From Enterovibrio norvegicus_B (GTDB taxonomy: Bacteria > Pseudomonadota > Gammaproteobacteria > Enterobacterales > Vibrionaceae), in the NCBI RefSeq assembly GCF_002876705.1, contig NZ_MDAG01000079.1, forward strand, positions 30,539-94,538: a DNA stretch of 64,000 nucleotides. Reading direction: 5' to 3'. This document shows, piece by piece, positions 53,267 to 61,959 of the stretch (within the stretch, counting starts at the first letter, position 1; every line of letters begins with the position of its first letter). Made by a program: the position numbers and the translations under genes. Under the pieces are notes generated by a model that saw only the letters and a program-made list of their open reading frames with translations, was not told the DNA's origin and searched no databases.

Positions 53267-53587
53267 ATGGCGACGATTCGTGAAAACTTAGTCAATGCAA
53301 TTAATGACCTCAACAAGTTATTACTCATTGCGGAAACCGACGCGCAGCGCGCACAAATTAGAATAGACAGATTGGCGTTATATCGGCAATTGGAAGATGT
53401 GATTTTTGCCGAACTTAACCATCAAGACCCGGATGTAAAAGCGGCGCTTGAAGAAGTTGACTCGTTGGCACGTTTAGCTGACGAGGCAAAGCGAGATATT
53501 CAGAAAATTGAAAAAGTGTTTAAGAAGGTGGCGAAAGCAGTGAAAGCCATTGAGAAAGCGGTAAAAGCTGCTGTTAAGATCATCTAG
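53267..53587 (+). CDS. Small helical protein with cationic amphipathic C-terminus
   Basis: 106 residues, not recognised. It is helical throughout. The first 80 residues are mixed-charge coiled-coil-like (IRENLVNAINDLNKLLLIAETDAQRAQIRIDRLALYRQLEDVIF). The last 25 (KVFKKVAKAVKAIEKAVKAAVKII) have Lys every three to four positions on a face opposite Val/Ala/Ile, the pattern of membrane-active cationic helices. No signal peptide is present. GAGGAG lies upstream of the ATG. It is surely co-transcribed with the lipoprotein gene and is followed by a terminator. A membrane-binding or DNA-binding tail are both possible. Confidence 0.72.
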   Translation: MATIRENLVNAINDLNKLLLIAETDAQRAQIRIDRLALYRQLEDVIFAELNHQDPDVKAALEEVDSLARLADEAKRDIQKIEKVFKKVAKAVKAIEKAVKAAVKII

Positions 53588-53613
53588 GATCCTGCGCTTT
53601 TCATTGTGTTCGT

Positions 53614-53648
53614 TTACACCCATGCCATTAAGAGCATGGGTGTTTCTA
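53614..53648 (+). terminator. Terminator after the lipoprotein/helical-protein pair
   Basis: Arms ACACCCATGC / GCATGGGTGT around an 8-base loop, then a T-containing tail. Confidence 0.75.
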
Positions 53649-53699
53649 TTGTGTGGTAGGCAAATGTGTTCTTCTGATGATGGCAGAGAAATATCGCGC

Positions 53700-54992
53700 T
53701 TATTGTTCTGCCAAGGTAGAGCGGTTGCGGCCACGACGTTTCGATTCATACAGCGCCTTGTCTGCACTCTTATACGCTTTGGCAAAGGTTGTGTCTCGGA
53801 CGAACACACCGCCAATAGATAAGGTGATTGCCAAACCAGCGATAAATTCTTGCGCAACCGCTTTTCGAATGGTTTCGGCTTTCACGCCAAGTTGGCAATG
53901 GGTCATGTTATTAAACAAGATAAAGAACTCATCGCCACCCCAGCGAATCGTAATATCTTCTGCACGTATTTGCGTCAAGATGCGTTTGGCACATTCAGAA
54001 ATGATTTCGTCGCCTTTGTTATGGCCGTGCGTGTCATTGATCTCTTTGAAGTGATCAATATCGACGATGAGCATGGCAAAGCGCGTCATTTTCTTTAGGC
54101 GCGGTTCGTAGTAGTCACGTCGGAAAAAATTCGTCATTTCATCCTTTCTGATCGAGCGAGTACGTCTGCGCAACAGGCCAATGCTGAACTGATAAAGAAA
54201 CGCCATGATTAAGGAAGGCGCGATAGAGGCTTCAAGCACTTTCAGGTAATTCACGCCGATGTGTACCGGATCTTTTTCAGAGCAGATGAAAAAGGCACTT
54301 TGGGTGTACAAGCTGTATTTCGGCGTGTTTGTCAGTCTTGTGTGTTGTTTGTCGTTATATCGTTCAATGTGCTTATCAATGTAGGATTCTTTGATATCGA
54401 CAGCGACGAGCGCACTCAGAGATTGCTTGTTGTGAATCGGGAAATAAATGGTGCGCAGATGCTCTTGCGTGCCATCTTCCAAATAGGAATCGGTCATGCG
54501 AATGTTGCATCCATAGAATTCTTGATAAGTGTTATCGAGCTTCTCGCGCTTGACGATATTTTCTAGAACGTCATTCTCACCGTATTGACTGAAAGCCTTT
54601 TCGTACCCTGAGCGCAATGGGTCAAAGAATGCATAGGTGTTTGGGTTTCCGAAGACAGCTATCGTCCAAATGCTTCCCGGCGCATCGACTTGAAGGCGTT
54701 TTCTTAAACGTTGAATACCTTCTGCGAGATCTTTCGTTTCAGTGTGGTTGCTGTGAACGTAGGTACTCACGGTGTTATCGACATAAACACCTTTTCGCAG
54801 TGGCGTGGATGGTGCATTGTTGTAGTACGAACCAAAACGGCGAATGGAGGTATACATTTGTCCGTAGCTAGCGTTTAAATCCTCGATCAGCTGCTGAACG
54901 TGTATGACGTTGTAAGCGCTATAACTTGTCGACACAATTGCGAGCGAAAGTAGGCTAGCTTTTAGCAATGATAAGATCTTAATTTCTTTCAT
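53700..54992 (-). CDS. Membrane diguanylate cyclase (GGDEF domain)
   Basis: 430 residues that should make cyclic di-GMP. Seen: a membrane helix near residues 8-30, a periplasmic region to about 250 of unknown fold, a second helix near 255-275, and a GGDEF domain from about 285. The active site WGGDEFF is intact and is preceded at the correct five-residue spacing by RAED, the RxxD inhibitory site, so product feedback is expected. The metal-binding DIDHFKEINDTHGHNKGDE stretch is intact too. The periplasmic part carries two or three Cys residues. A single-gene unit. Confidence 0.93.
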   Translation of the reverse strand: MKEIKILSLLKASLLSLAIVSTSYSAYNVIHVQQLIEDLNASYGQMYTSIRRFGSYYNNAPSTPLRKGVYVDNTVSTYVHSNHTETKDLAEGIQRLRKRLQVDAPGSIWTIAVFGNPNTYAFFDPLRSGYEKAFSQYGENDVLENIVKREKLDNTYQEFYGCNIRMTDSYLEDGTQEHLRTIYFPIHNKQSLSALVAVDIKESYIDKHIERYNDKQHTRLTNTPKYSLYTQSAFFICSEKDPVHIGVNYLKVLEASIAPSLIMAFLYQFSIGLLRRRTRSIRKDEMTNFFRRDYYEPRLKKMTRFAMLIVDIDHFKEINDTHGHNKGDEIISECAKRILTQIRAEDITIRWGGDEFFILFNNMTHCQLGVKAETIRKAVAQEFIAGLAITLSIGGVFVRDTTFAKAYKSADKALYESKRRGRNRSTLAEQ

Positions 54993-55327
54993 TTTCTCAC
55001 GCAGATTGAGTCAATTTAATTCTGAGAGACAGGCGTAACGCATGTAACACGCGCTAAAAGTGCTGCAAACAGAGAGGGCGAATGAGTTTAAACCTTCTGC
55101 AATTGCATTCAACGAAAGGTTTTTGTTGTGACGATGAAATTATTTTATCGGCATGTGTGTTTCGTGATTAAAGTAGGCGTGGCACGTTGCGCACGTTTTC
55201 ATCGCGCATTGTTCATCACACATCGTCTGTTGCAATCGAAATAGGAAAGAAAAGGTCTATACCCCAACTATCTCATTGTGCTGGATGATGGAGAGCATCA
55301 GCACATTTCACGTCTCAGGGAAGAAGT
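54993..55327. other. Divergent intergenic region (GGDEF / TauD-family)
   Basis: 335 bases with no supported gene. It should contain both divergent promoters. A hairpin with arms GTGCTG-ATG / CAT-CAGCAC (55277-55303) lies in the leader of the dioxygenase gene. Confidence 0.45.
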
Positions 55328-56173
55328 ATGCACGTTACACCGTTATCGAAACACATCGGCGCGTTAATTGAAGGTATCTATTTAAACCAGTGCGACGATG
55401 AAAAGTTCGCTTTTATATACAGCGCGTTTCTTGAACACAAAGTTATTTTCTTCCGTGACCAATTTTTATCACCAGAAGCGCAACTCGCGTTGGCGAGGCG
55501 TTTTGGCGAATTAGAAGCACAACATCCTTTCTTTCCTCATGCAGAGGGTTTTCCTCAAGTAAGCCTGATAGAAACAATGCGGGGGAACCCACCAGGAAAA
55601 AGCTTTTGGCATACCGACATGACGTGGCAAGACGCGCCACCGAAATGCTCTGTGTTATCAGCACAACATTTGCCTGATAAAGGCGGGGATACTATCTGGG
55701 CCTCGATGGAAGCAGCGTATGATGCATTGCCTCGTCATGCGAAAGCAGCCATCGCGAACGCGACGGCAACGCACGCGGTTCATGGTTTTTCTGGCAGCCG
55801 GTTTGACAGTGATGATGACAGTGGAAATAGCCGTGTTGAAGGCATCACGAAAAACATCAACGCCGTGCATCACCCGCTGGTGGTTAAGCACCCTGAAACA
55901 GGAAAGCCTGCGCTTTATGTGAATGAGCAGTTTACCCGATTCATTGATACGCGTGAGGAAGGCGACGCGCTGCCCGACCTGTCGGCGCTGTTTGAACACA
56001 GTCGTGCTGAAGCGTTTCAGGTGCGTTTCCAGTGGGAAGTAGGCAGCGTCGCGATTTGGGATAACCGTTGCACGCAGCATTTTGCGGTCACCGATTATGG
56101 AGACACCCCAAGAAAGTTACATCGTGTTGTCGTAAAAGGATCGATACCTGCAAGTTATGACGTTTTGGGCTAG
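55328..56173 (+). CDS. TauD/TfdA family 2-oxoglutarate-dependent dioxygenase
   Basis: 281 residues. Non-heme Fe(II) dioxygenases of this family oxidise taurine, aryloxy acids and other small acids with 2-oxoglutarate. The iron ligands are seen: HTD in SFWHTDMTW (near residue 95) and the distal His in NRCTQHFAVTDY (near 255), with the 2-oxoglutarate Arg in RKLHRVVVKG. The N-terminus TPLSKHIGALIEGIYL is also typical. No sulfonate transporter is adjacent; the next unit is an oligopeptide-type importer, so the substrate could be a compound it brings in, but that is a guess. GGAAGAAG precedes the ATG. Confidence 0.9.
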   Translation: MHVTPLSKHIGALIEGIYLNQCDDEKFAFIYSAFLEHKVIFFRDQFLSPEAQLALARRFGELEAQHPFFPHAEGFPQVSLIETMRGNPPGKSFWHTDMTWQDAPPKCSVLSAQHLPDKGGDTIWASMEAAYDALPRHAKAAIANATATHAVHGFSGSRFDSDDDSGNSRVEGITKNINAVHHPLVVKHPETGKPALYVNEQFTRFIDTREEGDALPDLSALFEHSRAEAFQVRFQWEVGSVAIWDNRCTQHFAVTDYGDTPRKLHRVVVKGSIPASYDVLG

Positions 56174-56282
56174 TCAAACCTGTCTAACAGCCAGAAAAGT
56201 AGAAAGAAAGTGCACTACATTGATAGGGGTGCCGATAGGTTTGAGGCATCACTTTTTTGATGCTTTATGAGTAACACTGTAA

Positions 56283-56295
56283 GTGACGCGGTCAC
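56283..56295. promoter_or_regulatory. 13-base palindrome GTGAC-GCG-GTCAC upstream of first binding-protein gene
   Basis: It has the arm sequence and 3-base spacing of a MatP matS site (GTGACRNYGTCAC), failing only the last spacer base, and extends to a 15-base palindrome with flanking A and T. It lies 20 bases before the start codon of the first binding protein. It could be matS-like or a local operator. Confidence 0.35.
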
Positions 56296-56315
56296 TGAAT
56301 CGAGAGGGCGTTAAC

Positions 56316-57980
56316 ATGACACATCTTTTTACTCAGTGCGCTGCTGCGGCAGTCCTCCTGTCTGTTGCCTCGTTCACATCGCTCGCCACTGAGCCGGAAA
56401 AGCCCCTCAAAATTGGCATTAGCCAATATCCTACTGGTCTGCATCCTTTACTTGGGTCATCTGTTGCAGGTAGCTACGTGTTGTCGACGGTTTGGCGTCC
56501 GATGATGATCTATGGCAAAGACTGGCAACCCCTCTGTCATCTGTGTCAAACCGTGCCGACATTTGAAAATGGCCTCGCCGAGAAAATCGTGTTGGAGGAT
56601 GGCAGAGAAGGCATTCGATTGTCTGTCACGCTCAAAGATAACCTCTTTTGGGGGGATGGGGTGCCCGTAACCACCAAGGATGTCGTTCTTGGTTACCAAA
56701 TTTCGACGGATAAACGCGTGAAAGGGAACCCTGGCTATGAGGAGGATCAAACCCTCGAGCGTATCGATGTCGTTGATGAAAAGCGCTTTGATGTGATTTT
56801 GAATAAGCGTATTTTCAACTATCGCACTGCTGTGCCGTCTGCCATGCCAGAACACCTCGAAGGCGAGATCTATCGCCGCGATCCCGAAAACTACGACAAG
56901 ACCTCGTTGTACACCACATCACCGTTAACGGCAGGTTTATACAATGGCCCATATCTTATCGACAGAATGTCGTCAGGCAGCTTTGTGTCAGTGGTGCCAA
57001 ATCCACACTGGAAAGGCAGCTCGGTGTTTTTCGATAATCTGGTGTTCAAAGCCGTAGAGAATACGGCAGCGCTTGAAGCGCATCTGCTTTCCAAGTCTGT
57101 GGATATGATTGCGGGCGAATCTGGGTTAACGCTTGACCAAGTGTTGCGCTTAGAACAGCGTCAGAAAGGGAAGTACCAATATCACTATGAGCCCGGTCTG
57201 CTCTACGAACACCTTGACGTCAACTTGGAGAATCCGCACCTCGCCAAGAAAGCCTTTCGCCAAGGGTTATTGCTAAGTATCAATCGCCAACAATTGGTCA
57301 ATCAACTGTTTGAAGGCAAACAAGTCGTCGCACACACTGACACCAGCCCTCGCGACATCGGCTATTCAGACGATGTGACCCAATATGAATACGCCCCTGA
57401 AAAAGCCAAAGCACTGTTCCAGAAAGCGGGTTACCGTTGGCAAGGAAAAGACATGGTGGATGCAGACGGGAAGCCCGTTCAGATTGAACTCATGACCACC
57501 GCAGGCAACAAAACCCGTGAGTTAGTGCAGCAAGTACTGCAATCCCAATGGAAAAAAATGGGGATCACCATCCGCATCAATAATCAGCCAGCACGGGTTT
57601 TCTTTGGTCAAACACTCAAAGAGCGTAACCATAAAGGGTTAGCTTTGTTTGCGTGGTATTCCGCGCCTGAAAGCCCGCCAGAAACCACCTTGCACTCAGA
57701 AAACATTCCAACAGAAGCGAACAACTGGGGTGGTCAAAATTATGCGGGTTATAAAAACGCAGACATGGACGCCTTATTGGATGAAATTGAAACGGAACTT
57801 GATGCGGATAAACGCGAGGCGTTGTTTGCCAACATTCAGCGTATTTATGCAGAAGATCTTCCCGCACTCCCTCTGTACTTTCGCGCCGACAGCTTTGTGT
57901 TGCCGCTGTGGTTAAAGGGTGTCACGCCAACTGGACATATGTTCCCGTCTACACATTGGGTTGAAGAGTGGCATAGATAG
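56316..57980 (+). CDS. Oligopeptide-type ABC transporter substrate-binding protein 1
   Basis: 554 residues of the SBP_bac_5 (DppA/OppA) family with a signal peptide (cleavage probably after SFTSLA). The start is ATG 56316 (GAGGGCG upstream), not the GTG at 56283 within the palindrome. Family strings include LFWGDGVPVTTKDVVLGYQ near 112 and QVLQSQWKKMGITI near 410. An unusual CxxC is present (WQPLCHLC near residue 73), shared with the second binding protein. It is the first of two paralogous receptors ahead of a complete DFBC-type transporter. The ligand is unknown: a peptide or other large polar compound. Confidence 0.9.
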   Translation: MTHLFTQCAAAAVLLSVASFTSLATEPEKPLKIGISQYPTGLHPLLGSSVAGSYVLSTVWRPMMIYGKDWQPLCHLCQTVPTFENGLAEKIVLEDGREGIRLSVTLKDNLFWGDGVPVTTKDVVLGYQISTDKRVKGNPGYEEDQTLERIDVVDEKRFDVILNKRIFNYRTAVPSAMPEHLEGEIYRRDPENYDKTSLYTTSPLTAGLYNGPYLIDRMSSGSFVSVVPNPHWKGSSVFFDNLVFKAVENTAALEAHLLSKSVDMIAGESGLTLDQVLRLEQRQKGKYQYHYEPGLLYEHLDVNLENPHLAKKAFRQGLLLSINRQQLVNQLFEGKQVVAHTDTSPRDIGYSDDVTQYEYAPEKAKALFQKAGYRWQGKDMVDADGKPVQIELMTTAGNKTRELVQQVLQSQWKKMGITIRINNQPARVFFGQTLKERNHKGLALFAWYSAPESPPETTLHSENIPTEANNWGGQNYAGYKNADMDALLDEIETELDADKREALFANIQRIYAEDLPALPLYFRADSFVLPLWLKGVTPTGHMFPSTHWVEEWHR

Positions 57981-58320
57981 TCTTTTTCGTCGGTTTTTCA
58001 TTCAAAGAATCGGATGTTTAGTGCTGTAACATAATGATTCGTAACTCAATATTTTATCTGTTTTGATGAAATGCGACTGAGGCAGGGCTTTTCAGCGACA
58101 GTGCTTCTTGTTTGATTAAATTGTATACATTGCTGGCTCGACAATGATTGAAACATATGTTTAACATTGGTCTGTTGCGTGCAATTTTTCACTGCATTTG
58201 TTTGGTGAGCTAAAGAATTCTCCTTTGCACGCACAGTATCTTAGCAACTGAGCGATCAGTTGATGGGATATCCAATGGGGTGACGGATTTGCCCTCAGCT
58301 TTGACAAAGGACATGACTGT
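57981..58320 (+). other. Intergenic region between the two binding-protein genes
   Basis: 340 gene-free bases, so the second receptor and the transporter probably have their own promoter. Small palindromes are seen: TGTATACA (near 58122-58129) and AAACATATGTTT (58151-58162), which could be regulator sites. No clear terminator follows the first gene. Confidence 0.4.
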
Positions 58321-59976
58321 ATGAAAAAAACGCTTCTCGCATTGGCCATGACAGCGCCAGTTGCCTTCTCTTCCGTTTCTGCAAATGCTGACACACTTAA
58401 AATCGGTATGTCTCAATACCCTGAAGGTCTGCATCCTACTTTGGTGTCGAATGTTGCCGCGTCATATGTACTGAATACCGCTTACCGTAAAACCGTGATT
58501 TACGGAAAAAACTGGCAACCGCAATGCAATGTGTGTGTAGAGATCCCGACGTTCGAAAACGGATTGGCAGAGCGTGTAACCCGTGACGATGGCTCAGAAG
58601 GCATTAAATTGACCGTGACGGTGCGTGATGATTTGTTCTGGGGAGATGGCACGCCACTGACCACGAAAGACATTCAGTTAGGCTATGAGATCCAAAAAGA
58701 CGAACGCGTCGGTAATCCGGGCCTCCAAGAAGCAAAAACCATGGAGAAACTGGTTCTGCTTGATGACAAAACCTTTGAGGTGTACCTAAGTAAAGTCAGC
58801 TTCAAATACCGCACAGATTATTTCCCTGATCCGCTTCCTGAACACGTTGAAGGAGCGCTTTACCGCGCCGACCCGACGAATTACAGCAAAATCACCAAAT
58901 ACGCCACTGACCCAACTAACGCCGGCTTGTATTACGGCCCTTACGTGCTGAACAAAGTCAGTCCGGGTAGCTTCATCACTGCGCAACGTAACCCGCATTG
59001 GAAAGGTAAATCTCCCGCCTTTGATGAACTGGTCTTTAAAACCGTAGAAAACACGTCAGCGTTAGAAGCGCATCTTCTGTCAGGCTCGGTGGATTACTTG
59101 CCGGGTGAAATTGGTTTGTCTCTCGACCAAGTGCTGCAAATCGAAAAGCGCCACGGTAAGAAGTTCAATGTGCACTACGAGCCAGGCTTGCTCTATGAGC
59201 ACCTAGACACCACGATGAACAACCCGCACTTGGCAAAGAAAGAAGTGCGCCAAGCCTTATTGTACGGTGCGAACCGCGAGCAGCTTGTTGATAAGCTGTT
59301 TTCTGGAAAACAGCCCGTTGCTGATACCAATACCAGCCCGCGGGATCTTGGCTTTTACCCCGAAGTTAAACGTTATGAGTACAACCCTGAGAAAGCCAAG
59401 TCGCTTCTGAAACAGGCGGGTTACACCGAAAAAAATGGGGTCATGGTGGATTCAGATGGCAATGAACTGCACATTGAATTGGCGACCACTGCAGGCAATA
59501 AAACCCGCGAGCTCGTGCAGCAAGTGTTGCAGTCACAATGGAAAAAGATTGGTGTGAAAGTGTCAATCAACAACCAGCCAGCGCGCGTGTATTTTGGCGA
59601 TACCCTGACTCAGCGTAAGCACAAAGGGTTGGCCATGTTCGCATGGTATTCAGCCCCTGAAAACCCACCACGTACCGTCTTGCATTCAAACAGCATCCCA
59701 ACTGAAGACAACGGATGGTCAGGGCAAAACTACATTGGCTATCAAAACCCAGAAATGGATGCGCTGCTAGAGCGTGTTGAAGCTGAGCTAGATGACGAAA
59801 AGCGTAAAGCGATCTTCTTTGAAATTCAGAAGATTTATGCCGAGGATTTGCCTGCTCTGCCACTGTATTTCCGCGCCGACAGTTTTGTGATGCCGAAATG
59901 GTTGGAAGGCGTCACGCCGACAGGGCATATGTTTGCATCAACCAATTGGGTTGAAGAGTGGACCACCACCAAATAG
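58321..59976 (+). CDS. Oligopeptide-type ABC transporter substrate-binding protein 2
   Basis: 551 residues, SBP_bac_5 family, signal peptide MKKTLLALAMTAPVAFSSVSANA. It is a clear paralogue of the preceding receptor: long stretches match nearly residue for residue (PGLLYEHLD, TTAGNKTRELVQQVLQSQWKK, GVTPTGHMF, WVEEW), including the CxxC (WQPQCNVC). Differences cluster in the first third, where the pocket may diverge. It is followed after 9 bases by the first ATPase gene, so this copy is the one fixed in the transporter operon. Confidence 0.92.
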   Translation: MKKTLLALAMTAPVAFSSVSANADTLKIGMSQYPEGLHPTLVSNVAASYVLNTAYRKTVIYGKNWQPQCNVCVEIPTFENGLAERVTRDDGSEGIKLTVTVRDDLFWGDGTPLTTKDIQLGYEIQKDERVGNPGLQEAKTMEKLVLLDDKTFEVYLSKVSFKYRTDYFPDPLPEHVEGALYRADPTNYSKITKYATDPTNAGLYYGPYVLNKVSPGSFITAQRNPHWKGKSPAFDELVFKTVENTSALEAHLLSGSVDYLPGEIGLSLDQVLQIEKRHGKKFNVHYEPGLLYEHLDTTMNNPHLAKKEVRQALLYGANREQLVDKLFSGKQPVADTNTSPRDLGFYPEVKRYEYNPEKAKSLLKQAGYTEKNGVMVDSDGNELHIELATTAGNKTRELVQQVLQSQWKKIGVKVSINNQPARVYFGDTLTQRKHKGLAMFAWYSAPENPPRTVLHSNSIPTEDNGWSGQNYIGYQNPEMDALLERVEAELDDEKRKAIFFEIQKIYAEDLPALPLYFRADSFVMPKWLEGVTPTGHMFASTNWVEEWTTTK

Positions 59977-59985
59977 GAGCCGTAA

Positions 59986-60933
59986 ATGGATCAGACGATA
60001 TTAGATGTGCGTCGTCTGCGGGTAGCCTACAAAGGCTACCCTGCGGTTAACGATGTCAGCTTTCATATAGATCGAGGCGAAATTCTTGGCGTTGTGGGTG
60101 AATCCGGCTGCGGGAAAAGCCTCGCAGCATTAACACTGATGGGCTTACAACCCAACGTCATGAAAGCCAGCGGTGATGTGGTGTTTCGTGGCAAAAACCT
60201 GCTAGAAAACCGCGATGCAGATTGGATGAAAGTGCGCGGAGAGGGCATCGCGATGATCTTTCAAGAGCCCATGACGGCGCTCAATCCTGTTGTCACTGTG
60301 GGCGATCAAATCGCAGAAATGTTCGAGCTTCACCGCGGCAGCAATAAAGCTGAAGCGGCGGAACGTGCCGTTGAAATGCTTGAGCGGGTACACATTCCCG
60401 ATCCTATGCGCCGTGCAAAGGCATTCCCGCATGAATTATCGGGCGGTATGCGCCAACGGGTGATGATTGCGATGGCGTTGGCCTGTGAACCTGAACTCAT
60501 CATTGCAGATGAACCAACCACTGCGCTGGACGTAACGGTTCAAGCCCAAGTACTCGATCTGCTGGAAGAACTTCGTGATAGTACAGGCACTGCGGTGCAG
60601 TTCATCAGCCACAACTTGGGCGTTGTTTCCCAGCTCGCTGAACGTGTCATCGTGATGTATGCGGGTCGCATTGTGGAACAAGCGACGTCAGAAGAGCTGT
60701 TTGCGAATCCTCAACATCCTTACACCCAAGGCTTGCTAGCGACGTTGCCACGCATCGGTGGCGCGCGCGATGTGCTTCCTGCCATTCCCGGTGCTGTGCC
60801 GCCGCTCGACCAACGCGGCAGTGGTTGTCCGTTTGCCGACCGCTGTCAAAGAGCCTCGCCAACCTGTGTGGCGATGATGCCTGAAACGGTCGCATTGAAT
60901 GACATTCACTCTGTGGCTTGTCATCACCTATAA
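59986..60933 (+). CDS. Oligopeptide-type ABC transporter ATPase (DppD/OppD-like)
   Basis: 315 residues. Walker A GESGCGKSLAALTL near 37-50, signature LSGGMRQRVMIAMAL near 150, Walker B LIIADEPTTALDVTVQAQVL near 170. The C-terminal oligo_HPY extension has four Cys (GCPFADRCQRASPTC and VACHHL), as in DppD-type subunits where they can bind an iron-sulfur cluster. AGGAG upstream of the ATG. Energises the importer as a heterodimer with the next gene's product. Confidence 0.93.
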   Translation: MDQTILDVRRLRVAYKGYPAVNDVSFHIDRGEILGVVGESGCGKSLAALTLMGLQPNVMKASGDVVFRGKNLLENRDADWMKVRGEGIAMIFQEPMTALNPVVTVGDQIAEMFELHRGSNKAEAAERAVEMLERVHIPDPMRRAKAFPHELSGGMRQRVMIAMALACEPELIIADEPTTALDVTVQAQVLDLLEELRDSTGTAVQFISHNLGVVSQLAERVIVMYAGRIVEQATSEELFANPQHPYTQGLLATLPRIGGARDVLPAIPGAVPPLDQRGSGCPFADRCQRASPTCVAMMPETVALNDIHSVACHHL

Positions 60934-60942
60934 GGAACGCTC

Positions 60943-61959
60943 ATGACACTATTAAGATTGAATCAAGTTTGTCAGCGCTATCCTGTCGGTCAAAAAGGGT
61001 GGTTTGGTAAGCCGGCGCAAGAACTGAAAGCGGTGAACGATATTTCGTTGACCTTAGAAGAAGGCGAAACCGTTGCCATTGTTGGCGAATCAGGGTGTGG
61101 AAAATCGACCCTTGGGCGCATGGTGGCGCTGTTAGAGTCACCGATTGAAGGCGACGTAGAACTGGCGGGTATCGCGACAGCAGGGCTAAAAGGGCAAGCG
61201 CTGAAAGATCTTCGACGTAAACTCGGCCTCGTGTTTCAAGACCCTTATTCCGCGCTCAATCCAAGGCTGCCGATTTCTGAACTCGTTGGCGAGCCATTAG
61301 ATGTGTATGGCATCGGTGATAAGGCTTCTCGTCGCGCAAAAGTGCTCGAGACATTGGAATCGGTCGGGCTGAGTGAAGACGCTCTGGACCGGTATCCCCA
61401 TGAGTTTTCTGGTGGGCAGCGACAGCGTATCTGTATCGCCCGCGCTTTGGTGCTCGATCCCGCATTGATTGTGGCGGATGAGCCCTTGTCTGCACTGGAT
61501 GTGTCTGTGCAAAGTCAGGTGTTGAACCTCTTTGCAGAGCTTAAACGTGAACGTAATTTATCGTTTTTCTTTATCAGCCATGACTTAGCGGTGGTCGACT
61601 ATCTGGCAGACACCATTGTTGTTATGTACCTCGGCCAAATCGTAGAACAAGCGCCGCGCGATGCGTTCTTTGCGAATCCTGCTCACCCTTATAGCCGTGC
61701 CTTGTTAGCCGCCGTACCAGAAGTGGGGAAGGGCAAGCGTCAACGAGGGCTCGCGTTACAGGGTGACGTTCCTAGCCCGATAAACCCGCCGAGTGGCTGT
61801 GCATTTCATCCACGTTGTGCCAACGCCACTGAGACCTGCAAAACCATCGCACCATCGCCTCAAACGTTTGATGGCGACGATAAACACATTGTGGCCTGTC
61901 ATTACCCAGGAGTGGTGATCGACCTAAAAAAGCCCCATAGCAAGGAAGCCATGGTATGA
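60943..61959 (+). CDS. Oligopeptide-type ABC transporter ATPase (DppF/OppF-like)
   Basis: 338 residues. Walker A GESGCGKSTLGRMV near 49, signature FSGGQRQRICIARAL near 151, Walker B LIVADEPLSALDVSVQSQVL near 172. The N-terminal YPVGQKGWFGKPAQELKAVNDIS is typical of the F-type subunit. A C-terminal Cys cluster (GCAFHPRCANATETC, VACHYPG) is present as in the partner. Nine bases separate it from the D-type gene (AAGGA before the ATG), and its stop overlaps the permease start (ATGA). Confidence 0.93.
   Translation: MTLLRLNQVCQRYPVGQKGWFGKPAQELKAVNDISLTLEEGETVAIVGESGCGKSTLGRMVALLESPIEGDVELAGIATAGLKGQALKDLRRKLGLVFQDPYSALNPRLPISELVGEPLDVYGIGDKASRRAKVLETLESVGLSEDALDRYPHEFSGGQRQRICIARALVLDPALIVADEPLSALDVSVQSQVLNLFAELKRERNLSFFFISHDLAVVDYLADTIVVMYLGQIVEQAPRDAFFANPAHPYSRALLAAVPEVGKGKRQRGLALQGDVPSPINPPSGCAFHPRCANATETCKTIAPSPQTFDGDDKHIVACHYPGVVIDLKKPHSKEAMV

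Noticed and set aside
58046..58434. Short reverse-strand frames in the gap between the binding-protein genes
   Set aside because: No ribosome site or family features; partly antisense to the second receptor's signal peptide.
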